A stretch of 64,000 nucleotides of DNA. Source: G965230065 sp965230065 (GTDB lineage Bacteria > Bacteroidota > Bacteroidia > Cytophagales > Cyclobacteriaceae). Both the position numbers and the translations under genes were made by a program. Below the pieces are notes generated by a model. The model had not been told where the DNA came from. It ran no database searches and saw only the letters and a program-made list of their open reading frames with translations. Where the stretch lies: assembly GCA_965230065.1 (NCBI GenBank), contig OZ245942.1, positions 1,364,001 to 1,428,000 of the forward strand, read 5' to 3'. Below, one piece after another: positions 18,039 through 25,093 of the stretch (its first letter is position 1; every line of letters begins with the position of its first letter).

Positions 18039-18392
18039 CAACCTGCAATTTTGCATAAAAAATATCTCAATGTAATAACGCAATAGCTGCAAAAAAATGA
18101 CAAACAGAATGGAAATAAATCTTACAGCAGATGCATTTCCCTTCAATACGAAGTGGAGTAATAACGAAAAATGGGGTGGAAATAGTTTTTGTAAAACTCT
18201 AAATCCCAAGCTCTAAGCCCTAAACAATATCAAATTTCAAAATGATCAAAATTCCAAACATCCCTGACTTTTCCTCTAAACTTTTATACAATATCGACTG
18301 CTCCAACAGTTTTGGAATTTATATTTTGGTTTTTGTGATTTGTTTAGGTCGGGTCGTCGGGCAATTTAGAAATTCGAATTTAGGATTTGAAA
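18039..18392. other. A+T-rich gap upstream of the large secreted protein gene
   Basis: No gene supported. The region holds the promoter of the large secreted protein gene (minus strand) and the 3' end of prmA. A run at 18188-18230 has the repeated CTCTAA/CCTAAA text also seen at 36620-36800, another loosely palindromic intergenic motif. A 62-codon frame at 18242-18430 overlaps the prmA end and looks accidental. Confidence 0.4.
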
Positions 18393-19220
18393 CTACCGTT
18401 GTAAAAGAACAGAACACCACTTATTTCTAATGCGTTCACCCTTCACTTTTAGTCCGGCTGCGGTTGCCCTTTCGGTAATAAGGAGGGCGTCGTGCTGAAA
18501 AAAACCGCTGAGTAACAAATAGCCATTGGGTTGCAACCTCGCAACATATTCGTCCATTTCTTCCAGCAACACGTTGCGGTTGATGTTGGCCAAAATGATG
18601 TCAAACTTTTTCGTTTTGTTAACATCTGCCACCGTACCCTGAAAGAGCTGGATTTGCTCACAGTTGTTAATGGTAAAGTTTTCCTGACTATTTTCCACGG
18701 CCCATTCGTTGTTGTCAAAAGCCAGAATTTCTGCTGCCCCTTTTTGTTGCGCCATGATGGACAAAATACCCGTACCACAGCCTGCATCCATCACGGTTTT
18801 CTCTTTTTGATCCATCTCCAGTTGCCAGCTCAGCATCAGGTAAGTGGTAGCATGGTGGCCGGTGCCAAATGCCATTTTGGGATCGATAACAATTTCGTGG
18901 GGGTATTTTTCGGCAATTTTGTGAAAGGTAGCCCGCACCAGGCATTGGTCATCCACAATGATGGGTTCAAAATTGCTTTCCCATTCCACATTCCAGTTTT
19001 TTTCGGCCACCTCCTGCAAGTTGTATGATATGTTGGCAGAAGGATGACGTTCAAAAACCTGCCTGAGCACTTCCTCATCAAAGTAAGTAATTTCTACGTA
19101 GGCTTCAAAACCTTCGTCTGTTTCCAGAAAAGAGTCATAGCCTTGCTCCTGAGAAAGTTCAGCAATGAGGATGTCCCGAAAGTCTTCGGCACAGGCAACC
19201 TGGATAATTTTGTATTTCAT
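18393..19220 (-). CDS. prmA: Ribosomal protein L11 methyltransferase
   Basis: SAM-dependent trimethylation of ribosomal protein L11 in the cytosol. The 275-residue protein carries AFGTGHHATTYLML just before the SAM-binding motif I DAGCGTGILSIMA near residue 145, and LANINRNVL with the NxN-type catalytic loop near 210. Start at 19220 (MKYKIIQV) is preferred to a frame beginning at 19271, which adds an unrelated leader. It is divergent from hipB, sharing a 193-base promoter region. Confidence 0.92.
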   Translation of the reverse strand: MKYKIIQVACAEDFRDILIAELSQEQGYDSFLETDEGFEAYVEITYFDEEVLRQVFERHPSANISYNLQEVAEKNWNVEWESNFEPIIVDDQCLVRATFHKIAEKYPHEIVIDPKMAFGTGHHATTYLMLSWQLEMDQKEKTVMDAGCGTGILSIMAQQKGAAEILAFDNNEWAVENSQENFTINNCEQIQLFQGTVADVNKTKKFDIILANINRNVLLEEMDEYVARLQPNGYLLLSGFFQHDALLITERATAAGLKVKGERIRNKWCSVLLQR

Positions 19221-19340
19221 GGGAAAAGTTAGTGTATAAAGTTGTGTAAACTTCAGAAGTTTTGCCTGCAAAAGTACGGCAAAATTTTGATTTCGTCATT
19301 CAGGGTGCTGGGAAGTCCGCCTCCAATTATTCTATCAAAT

Positions 19341-19360
19341 AAGTGCACTAAAATACACTT
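19341..19360. promoter_or_regulatory. Operator O1 of the hipBST operon (inferred)
   Basis: AAGTGCACTAAAATACACTT has dyad symmetry (GTGCA...TACAC) and matches the sequence at 19402-19421 in 16 of 20 positions. The two copies start 61 bases apart, close to six helical turns. Autoregulatory HipB proteins typically bind several such palindromes upstream of their own gene. Confidence 0.6.
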
Positions 19361-19401
19361 TTCTTTGCTTTTATTCAATTTTGCATTATTTTTACTTAAA
19401 A

Positions 19402-19421
19402 AAGAGCATTAAAATGCACCT
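19402..19421. promoter_or_regulatory. Operator O2 of the hipBST operon (inferred), covering the hipB start
   Basis: AAGAGCATTAAAATGCACCT is the second copy of the dyad. Its centre overlaps the hipB ATG at 19414-19416, so a bound repressor would block both transcription and initiation. A CTTTG at 19363-19367 and TATTTTTA near 19387 lie between the operators and could be promoter elements, though neither fits the Bacteroidota consensus exactly. Confidence 0.55.
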
Positions 19422-19632
19422 TGAAGATTTAATTAAAACGGTAAAGGATAGAAGGGAATCACTGCGGGTAACCCAGGAAACCCTGGCCGAATTGTCGGGG
19501 GTGGGACTAAGAACACTAAAACAATTTGAAAGTGGTAAAGGTAACCCTACCCTTATGACCTTACATAAATTAGCCGATGTGTTGGGGTTGGAACTCAACC
19601 TAAAACTAAAAAACCTGTCACCTGATAAATGA
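19414..19632 (+). CDS. hipB: HipB-like antitoxin/repressor
   Basis: A 72-residue Cro/C1-type helix-turn-helix protein: VTQETLAELSGVGLRTLKQFESGKGNPTL contains the recognition helix and the conserved E-S-G-K turn, typical of HipB. ATG at 19414 is chosen because the in-frame TTG at 19381 would add a leader spanning the region between the two operators. The stop overlaps the next start (ATGA). As in characterised HipB proteins it should dimerise, repress its operon through the two dyads, and bind the kinase. Confidence 0.85.
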   Translation: MHLEDLIKTVKDRRESLRVTQETLAELSGVGLRTLKQFESGKGNPTLMTLHKLADVLGLELNLKLKNLSPDK

Positions 19633-19958
19633 GAAGTGCTAAAATTCTGTACAAAGATGATGCGGCAGGAATGCTCATCCAGCATGACGATGGTTCATTC
19701 ACCTTTAGTTATGACAAAAGCTGGATGGAAAACCCGAAAAAGCCCGGCATAAGCCTTACGCTACCGAAAAGCCAGCAAGTTTATCATTCAAAATTCTTAT
19801 TCCCTTTTTTTTATAACATGCTGCCCGAAGGCACAAACAAACAGGTGGTTTGCCAATACAACAGAATTGATCATGACGATTATTTTGGGATTTTGATGGT
19901 GGTTGCAAAAAATGATACCATTGGTGCCATCAGGGTAATAAAGGATGCTAGCAAATGA
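19629..19958 (+). CDS. hipS: HipS-like protein: free-standing HipA N-terminal subdomain
   Basis: A 109-residue protein equal to the N-terminal subdomain of HipA (couple_hipA type): GMLIQHDDGSFTFSYDKSW, GISLTLP, FPFFYNMLPEG and the terminal DTIGAIRV are all recognisable. In the characterised HipBST systems of enteropathogenic E. coli this piece is a separate gene and acts as the antitoxin that inhibits the HipT kinase. It overlaps hipB and hipT by four bases each (ATGA), indicating translational coupling and fixed stoichiometry. The split is not a recent frameshift, because both junctions have clean overlapping start and stop codons. Confidence 0.85.
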   Translation: MRSAKILYKDDAAGMLIQHDDGSFTFSYDKSWMENPKKPGISLTLPKSQQVYHSKFLFPFFYNMLPEGTNKQVVCQYNRIDHDDYFGILMVVAKNDTIGAIRVIKDASK

Positions 19959-20962
19959 GTTTACTCCAAATAAACCGCTGCCCCGGAACGCTGGCTGAAG
20001 AATTTTCTACCTATAGTAGGACCTGTTTGAAAAGGGTCTTTTATGGCAAAAAAGTGCACCATGTTTTACCTTACAATTCACCACAATCTGATGCTGAAAC
20101 AGATGCTCTTTTTGAAGAAAGCCGAAAACGTATCTCGATTTCAGGCGTACAGGAAAAATTTTCTGTATTGCTGGAGAAAAATAAGCTGCGCCTTGTGCAG
20201 GAGGGCGAAAGGGGCACTTACATTCTAAAACCCATACCCGGCATAGGGAAAAGACCTGACCAAATGCCCGCGAATGAGCACTTAACCATGCAAATTGCCC
20301 GGCAGGTTTATGCTATTGAAACTGCTGAAAATGCGTTAATATTTTTTAAAGATGGTGCCCCTGCCTACATCACCAGACGGTTTGATTCAAAAGGGGACGC
20401 CAATCAGTCGGGAGGGCAAGTAACAAAACTGGCGCAAGAGGATTTTGCTTCACTGGCAGGCCGGGCCCCACAAACGCATGGGGAACATTACAAATATGCA
20501 GGAAATTACCTGGAGTTGTTCAAACTGATGGAAAACCACTTACCAGCTTACAAGTTAGAAGCTCCGAAACTGTTGAAAGTGCTGATATTTAATTATCTGT
20601 TTTCAAACGGGGATGCCCACTTCAAAAACTTTTCAATACTCGAGACGCCTATGGGGGATTACCGGCTGAGCCCTGCCTATGACCTGCTCAATAGCCGGAT
20701 TCATATTCAAGATAAAGACTTTGCTTTAGACGATGGCTTATTGCCTAAAAATTTGGGTCAGGGCAAGATAAGCCAACAATTTGCCCTGCTTGCAGCGCAT
20801 GCAGGTATACCTGAAAAAATTTTCAAAGACATGATGACGTTGATGCTTACCAAATCTGATACGGTTGAAAAAATGGTGATGGCTTCTTTTCTAAATCAGG
20901 CCACCAAAAGAAATTATTGGCAATCTTACCAGAGGCGGTTAAAGCAATTATACAAAGCGTGA
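19955..20962 (+). CDS. hipT: HipT-like serine/threonine kinase toxin
   Basis: A 335-residue HipA-fold kinase lacking the N-terminal subdomain. The Gly-rich loop reads RISISGVQEKF: the S61-I-S63 motif matches the SIS phosphoserine pair that controls HipT, followed by the G-x-Q-E-K core. The catalytic loop is NGDAHFKN (D220, H222, K224, N225) and the metal-binding segment SPAYDLLNS (D243). All kinase residues appear intact. Studied HipT inhibits growth by phosphorylating tryptophanyl-tRNA synthetase; the target here is unknown. Third gene of the operon; a hairpin follows at 20975-20993. Confidence 0.87.
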   Translation: MSLLQINRCPGTLAEEFSTYSRTCLKRVFYGKKVHHVLPYNSPQSDAETDALFEESRKRISISGVQEKFSVLLEKNKLRLVQEGERGTYILKPIPGIGKRPDQMPANEHLTMQIARQVYAIETAENALIFFKDGAPAYITRRFDSKGDANQSGGQVTKLAQEDFASLAGRAPQTHGEHYKYAGNYLELFKLMENHLPAYKLEAPKLLKVLIFNYLFSNGDAHFKNFSILETPMGDYRLSPAYDLLNSRIHIQDKDFALDDGLLPKNLGQGKISQQFALLAAHAGIPEKIFKDMMTLMLTKSDTVEKMVMASFLNQATKRNYWQSYQRRLKQLYKA

Positions 20963-20974
20963 AAATGAAAGTAG

Positions 20975-21010
20975 GACGAAACTTTATTTCGTCAATGTAT
21001 TTTAATTTTG
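20975..21010. repeat. GACGAAA palindrome, terminator-like, copy 1
   Basis: GACGAAA-CTTTA-TTTCGTC forms a 7-bp stem 12 bases after hipT. The stem and the following bases CAATGTATTTTAATTT recur at 26441-26473 with three differences over about 33 bases, marking a dispersed intergenic repeat. Confidence 0.55.
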
Positions 21011-21063
21011 TAAATATTTTGGCGACGCCAGCGGTGAAGTTTTCCTTTCTGTAGGGTACAGGG

Positions 21064-22127
21064 TCAATGGTTGTGAAAAGTAAAAATCTTGCTCATAATA
21101 TTGTACGATCTGTGGTGCCCATAGCCTTGTCCATACGCGCTCGATGTTAATGCGATCACCATTTCTTCAGCAGGAATTACGACCAGGAGATTTCCCCCAT
21201 TGCCAGATGCAAATAGGTAGTCTATGTTTTTCCCTCCAAAAGTTCTGTGAGATTTGTACCACATCATGCCATAAGCATCTGCAAACGGGTTATTGTCGGA
21301 AATATCAAAAGTTTCACTCGACAATTCCTGAATATAATCCGGGTCAATCAATGGCAGGTTCTTCCATTTTCCCTCGTTGACAATGAGCATTCCAAGTTTG
21401 GCGAAGTCTAATGTGGACAGGTACAAATTGCCCGCCGCTCCCGTCTGGTTGGCCGCATTCGTGTACCAGTAAAACTGTCCTATCCCCAAAGGGGCAAACA
21501 GTTTTTCCCGGGCATAATCTTTAAGGCTCATCCCTGATGTTTCTTCAATGACAGCACCAATTAGGAGGGCATTGATATCCGCGTAAACCCATTGCTTTCC
21601 AGGACTGGCGGTGAGCGGTACTTTGAGGAGGTATTCTTTCCAATCATCTTTTGCAATCCAGTGAGCCGCATGGCCGAAAGATGCAGGATTGTCTGTATCC
21701 GCATCTAGTCCGGAGGACATATCGAGAAGGTGTTTCAGCTTAATTTTTTGATAGTCCTCATTGATAGCTGGATATTTGCTTTTAGGGAAAAACGAGTAAA
21801 CATCCTGATCTAAATTTTGCACCAAACCCTCCTTCATTGCCATGCCCAGCAGCATGGCGGTTATGCTTTTCCCCGCTGACCTCACATCATGGATTGAATT
21901 CCTCCAATAGGTATTAAAGTATTCCTCAATAACTATTTTGTTGTTTTTTATAACTACTAATCCCCTGAAATCATTGGGCGGGGTGGTATCAATAAGTTCC
22001 AAAAGATTTTCAATAGAATCTTTGTTGAAACCTGAATTTTCCAGGGCGACAGTGGGCAGCTCAGGTATCGATTGCTTCAGCTTGTCTGTTGGTGCTGTTT
22101 GTCCGCAAGATTGGATAACGGGGAATA
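21064..22127 (-). pseudogene. Beta-lactamase-family serine hydrolase, signal peptide removed by IS insertion
   Basis: The frame encodes a class C/penicillin-binding-like serine hydrolase: nucleophile motif SAGK (residues 42-45 counting from a TTG at 22002), YADIN and a C-terminal SGNGG. Such enzymes act on beta-lactams, peptides or esters in the envelope. The reading frame stays open upstream of 22002 and reads IFPVIQSCGQTAP, the end of a lipoprotein signal peptide with Cys at its lipobox, until it runs into the IS end at 22128. The first part of the signal peptide and the start codon are gone. Any product from internal starts would remain cytoplasmic, so the gene is probably dead. Confidence 0.75.
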
Positions 22128-22192
22128 TGGTCTTCCCCCGTTAAAGTAGACACTGAAAAAAGAGTAAATTAGTAACCAAATCAGTGTCAAAT

Positions 22193-22474
22193 ATGAGAAC
22201 TAGAAGAAAGTATACCAAAGAATTTAAAGAGGAGGCAGTTCGCCTCTCAGAGAGTAATGGTAGTAAGAGCCAAGTAGCTCGTGATCTAGGAATTCACATG
22301 AGTATGTTACGCCGCTGGAAACTGGAATTACAAGAAGAGGGAAAGAAAGCGTTTTCGGGTAAAAACCCTCGGTATGAGGAAATGACTCAATTGAAGAGAG
22401 AGAACAGACGTCTTCAAGAGGAGGTGGAGATACTAAAAAAGGCGGTTGGTATCTTCAGTATTCACCCACGCTAA
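22193..22474 (+). CDS. IS3-family transposase OrfA (helix-turn-helix subunit)
   Basis: A 93-residue protein with an IS3-type helix-turn-helix (RKYTKEFKEEAVRLSE...QVARDLGIHMSMLRRWK) followed by a leucine-zipper-like helix LKRENRRLQEEVEILKKA. It binds the IS ends. ATG at 22193 is preferred to the GTG at 22184. At 22435-22441 the slippery heptamer A-AAA-AAG allows a -1 shift into the orfB frame. Confidence 0.88.
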   Translation: MRTRRKYTKEFKEEAVRLSESNGSKSQVARDLGIHMSMLRRWKLELQEEGKKAFSGKNPRYEEMTQLKRENRRLQEEVEILKKAVGIFSIHPR

Positions 22475-22521
22475 GATACCAATTTGTTCAAGAATATGAT
22501 GGGTGTTTTTCCATTACTGCT

Positions 22522-23349
22522 ATGTGCAGAGTACTACAAATTTCAAGGAGTGGTTATTACGCATGGTTAACACGACCTGAGAGCAATCGTAGCCGAGAAA
22601 ACAGACAATTAGTGGAACAGATCAGAGATATACATCAGCAAAGTCGTCAAAGCTACGGTAGTCCCAGGGTACATGCTGAATTACAAACTATGGGAGTAGC
22701 ATGTGGTAAGAACCGCATTGCCCGCTTAATGCGGCTCAATGGTATTGCGGTGGAAAAGAAAAGGAAGTTTACCAAGACGACAGACTCAAATCATCATCTT
22801 CCTGTAGCCCCTAATCTACTAGATCAGCAATTTGAAGCAAGCAGACCTGATGCGGTATGGACCACTGATATTACGTATATCTGGACAAAAGAAGGTTGGC
22901 TGTACTTGGCTATTGTACTTGATTTGTTTTCTCGACGTATTATCGGCTGGTCTATGGCGTCCACTTTAGAGCGAACGCTGGTCATAACGGCATTGCGGAT
23001 GGCAATCATGGTACGAAATCCAGTGAAAGGATTGATACATCACAGCGATAGAGGAAGCCAATATGCGAGCTATGACTACCAACGGATTCTTGAACAAAAG
23101 GGAATAAGGTGTAGCATGAGCCGTAGAGGAAACTGTTACGATAATGCCCCAACAGAGAGTTACTTTGCCACTTTGAAACGGGAGTTGGTTTACCGTAGAA
23201 ATTACTCGAGCCATACTGAGGCTAAACAAGATATCTTCGAGTATATTGAGGTATGGTATAACCGAAAGAGGAAACATTCTGCAATTGAATATATGAGTCC
23301 GATAGAATATGAGCATCAGTGGAAAAAATCAATATCTACTGCTGCTTAA
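22522..23349 (+). CDS. IS3-family transposase OrfB (DDE catalytic part)
   Basis: RNase H-like integrase core. The three acidic residues are in WTTDITYIW, HHSDRGSQYAS and the Glu of ESYFATLKREL; the HTH_21-type region SRENRQLVEQIRDIHQQS precedes them. The -1 frame is open from the slippery site at 22441 onward (reading ...GGWYLQYSP and on to MCRVLQISRSGYYAW), so the active transposase is the OrfAB fusion made by programmed frameshifting. The ATG at 22522 gives the free 275-residue OrfB. Confidence 0.9.
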   Translation: MCRVLQISRSGYYAWLTRPESNRSRENRQLVEQIRDIHQQSRQSYGSPRVHAELQTMGVACGKNRIARLMRLNGIAVEKKRKFTKTTDSNHHLPVAPNLLDQQFEASRPDAVWTTDITYIWTKEGWLYLAIVLDLFSRRIIGWSMASTLERTLVITALRMAIMVRNPVKGLIHHSDRGSQYASYDYQRILEQKGIRCSMSRRGNCYDNAPTESYFATLKRELVYRRNYSSHTEAKQDIFEYIEVWYNRKRKHSAIEYMSPIEYEHQWKKSISTAA

Positions 23350-23360
23350 CTGAATGTCTA

Positions 23361-23930
23361 CTAAATTAGGGGAAACCCATTCTCTACTTCTGTCTTTACG
23401 ACTTCTGTTACGTTGATAAATCCTGGATTATCGGCAATCCAATTTTTTAGACTTAGATGTTCATCCTGCTCGCCTGAGCTTCCAAATTTGAAGGAAGTTA
23501 TTAAGGCAGGTTCAATAGTCCTTGGATTACCTGATAAGGTGGAATCTCGATAGGCTTTTATGTCTATTTGTTTACTCCCTGAGGCATAAGTTACTGTATT
23601 ATTGGATGTATTAACGCTTACTACTTTTATGTTTTGAGAAGAGTGTGTGTTATCAGCATAGCTATCTGGATCATGGTACATTTCTTTAATTACTTCAATC
23701 GGTAGAAGATAATACAAATCCTCACTGCCACAAATCCATAATTCCCAATTTGCTGTTAAGGTATTGTTGTTTATGTTGAACTTAAAATGTTCTGGTCGGT
23801 TCCGATCAATCGAGTTCCATCGGTAATGTACTACTTCAACCCCAATTCTCTTTTTTGCTCGTCCAGCGTCGAGAATGAGCTGCCCATCAGCAATTTTCTC
23901 TAATACTCTATATTTGGCTTTATCTGACAA
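23361..23930 (-). pseudogene. Truncated gene of unknown function abutting the IS
   Basis: The frame reads 189 residues from a TTG at 23928-23930 and ends inside the IS right end, so the last residues GFPLI come from IS sequence and the true C-terminus is lost. The 5' side is also doubtful: only four more codons are open before a stop and there is no ATG. The protein is polar, rich in N, S and D, with segments such as WICGSEDLYYLLPIEVIKEM. No family was recognised. Low G+C content supports a foreign origin. Confidence 0.5.
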
Positions 23931-24063
23931 ATCGTGGTTGTATTAACCCCCTACATCGTACGGATAAAGTTAATAAATTTTATCCGCAACACAGCAAGTG
24001 CATTTTATCTCCCTGTATCAATCAATGAAATACACTTACCTACCCATTTAAAGTTTCCAAAAT

Positions 24064-24235
24064 GAATCAATTACTGCTAAGCGACTTTTTGCTGCCACTT
24101 CTTTTCCTCCCCATACAACCGAAAATAAACCCAGGCGGCAATACCCCCTCAATGATAATAAAAGCAACATCAAAAAACACATGTAGATGCCTGGGTGTTC
24201 ACCCTGAGAATTGTCTTAAAAGTAGCCTGGGCACC
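24064..24235 (-). pseudogene. Degenerate 3' fragment of a second MFS transporter gene
   Basis: Read on the minus strand, the sequence encodes GIAAWVYFRLYGEEKKWQQ then KVA and a stop, nearly the same as the C-terminus of the intact MFS gene ending at 25094 (GIAAWVYFRLYGKEKELHEK). Further upstream the similarity continues at DNA level to about 24235, but with frame changes and a TGA two codons before GGIAAW. This is the decayed tail of a paralogue or an old partial duplication of 25085-25250. Confidence 0.8.
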
Positions 24236-24361
24236 ACGGCAGCACAAACCTAAAGAAGCTTACAATTTTAATGTAGACTTGTTATTGGAAAAAATATTTT
24301 GTTACGAACAGATGAATATTATTATAATCAATATTCCCCTAACCTCTTCGTGAACTATTGG

Positions 24362-24640
24362 CTATTTGTCCCCATAATGTGACCAGGCACTTAAAATGTA
24401 AACCGATACTACCTGCTCCCTGATGGCGTATACTAAACGGTGTTTTTTGTTGATCCTCCGGAAATATAACCCAGCAAGGCCATGTTTTAACTTTTCCGGC
24501 TGGCCTGTGCCGGTAGCCGGATGCTCTCTTAATTCGTTAAGTAACCTTTGCAGCTTTTTTAGAACAGATCGGTCTCCTGACTTTTTGTGCTTTTCTATAT
24601 CTTCTAAGGCATTATCAGAGAACGCTAAAGTATAGCTCAT
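24362..24640 (-). CDS. yoeB: YoeB/Txe-family mRNA interferase toxin
   Basis: A 92-residue RelE-superfamily toxin that cleaves mRNA on the ribosome. Motifs agree with YoeB: QPEKLKHGLAGLYFRRINKKHRLVYAI and the C-terminal SHYGDK, giving the catalytic set E49, R62 (in RRI), H88 and Y89. It is a little longer than E. coli YoeB (84 residues). The start overlaps the antitoxin stop by four bases (ATGA). It should be held inactive by the upstream-encoded YefM-like antitoxin. Confidence 0.9.
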   Translation of the reverse strand: MSYTLAFSDNALEDIEKHKKSGDRSVLKKLQRLLNELREHPATGTGQPEKLKHGLAGLYFRRINKKHRLVYAIREQVVSVYILSAWSHYGDK

Positions 24641-24888
24641 AGCCCAAGTAGCTCATTGATTTCTTCAGCAGTGGTTACTTTTTTGGCCTTTCCTTCTGCA
24701 ACCTGTTTTATGCTTTGTTTAATCCGTTCTACCATGTCACCATTAAAATATAGGTCATCTTCGCTTACAGGGGTTAAAGCATAGGCTTTATCTTTGCCTC
24801 GTTGGACAATGATTTGTTCTCCTTTGTCTGCCCTTTCAAAGTACATTTTTTGGTTTTGCCTAAACTCCCTACTACTGATTACTAACAT
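24637..24888 (-). CDS. yefM: YefM/Phd-family antitoxin
   Basis: An 83-residue antitoxin: the N-terminal Phd/YefM DNA-binding fold MLVISSREFRQNQKMYFERA...EQIIVQRGKDKAYALTPV, then a toxin-binding tail. ATG at 24888 is chosen because it begins at the conserved domain; the frame extends to 25038 through a region that contains the operator. It is translated first, and its stop overlaps the yoeB start. Autorepression is expected through the 15-bp palindrome at 24907-24921. Confidence 0.88.
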   Translation of the reverse strand: MLVISSREFRQNQKMYFERADKGEQIIVQRGKDKAYALTPVSEDDLYFNGDMVERIKQSIKQVAEGKAKKVTTAEEINELLGL

Positions 24889-24906
24889 AATATTTAAATT
24901 TAATGT

Positions 24907-24921
24907 GTACCAATTTGGTAC
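24907..24921. promoter_or_regulatory. Perfect palindrome, probable YefM-YoeB operator
   Basis: GTACCAATTTGGTAC is a perfect 15-base palindrome 18 bases upstream of the yefM start. YefM-YoeB operators of E. coli also contain palindromes with a GTAC core close to the promoter. No second copy was seen nearby. Confidence 0.6.
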
Positions 24922-25093
24922 TAAAATAACGCTATTTTCACAGCTATGGTTACTTTCAAAGAAAGAAATAAACAAAAAACTTAAATAAGGAAGCCTGTTA
25001 ATAAAGAAATGTGCACGAAAATTAAATAATTGAGACACTTATTCAATAAATGTTAGCGTACGAATAGAATCATTGTACTAAATAAATCAATTA

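Larger units (their letters stand above)
22128..23379. mobile_element. IS3-family insertion sequence, complete, 1252 bp
   Basis: The left end TGGTCTTCCCCCGTTAAAGT and the reverse complement of the right end, TGGGTTTCCCCTAATTTAGT, continue to a common AGTAGACA. About 17 of 25 terminal bases agree and both begin with TGG. Inside are overlapping orfA and orfB with a frameshift site and a full DDE triad, so the element appears able to move. The expected 3-4 base target duplication is missing (AATA on the left, TTCT on the right), and the two flanks belong to different broken genes. Confidence 0.85.

Noticed and set aside
19629..20962. hipS and hipT as one hipA gene broken by a frameshift
   Set aside because: Both junctions are clean ATGA overlaps, the kinase has the HipT-type SIS loop, and each piece matches a separate subunit of known HipBST systems.
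24062..24253. 63-codon plus-strand open frame
   Set aside because: The DNA is the decayed minus-strand tail of an MFS gene; the plus-strand frame is a by-product.
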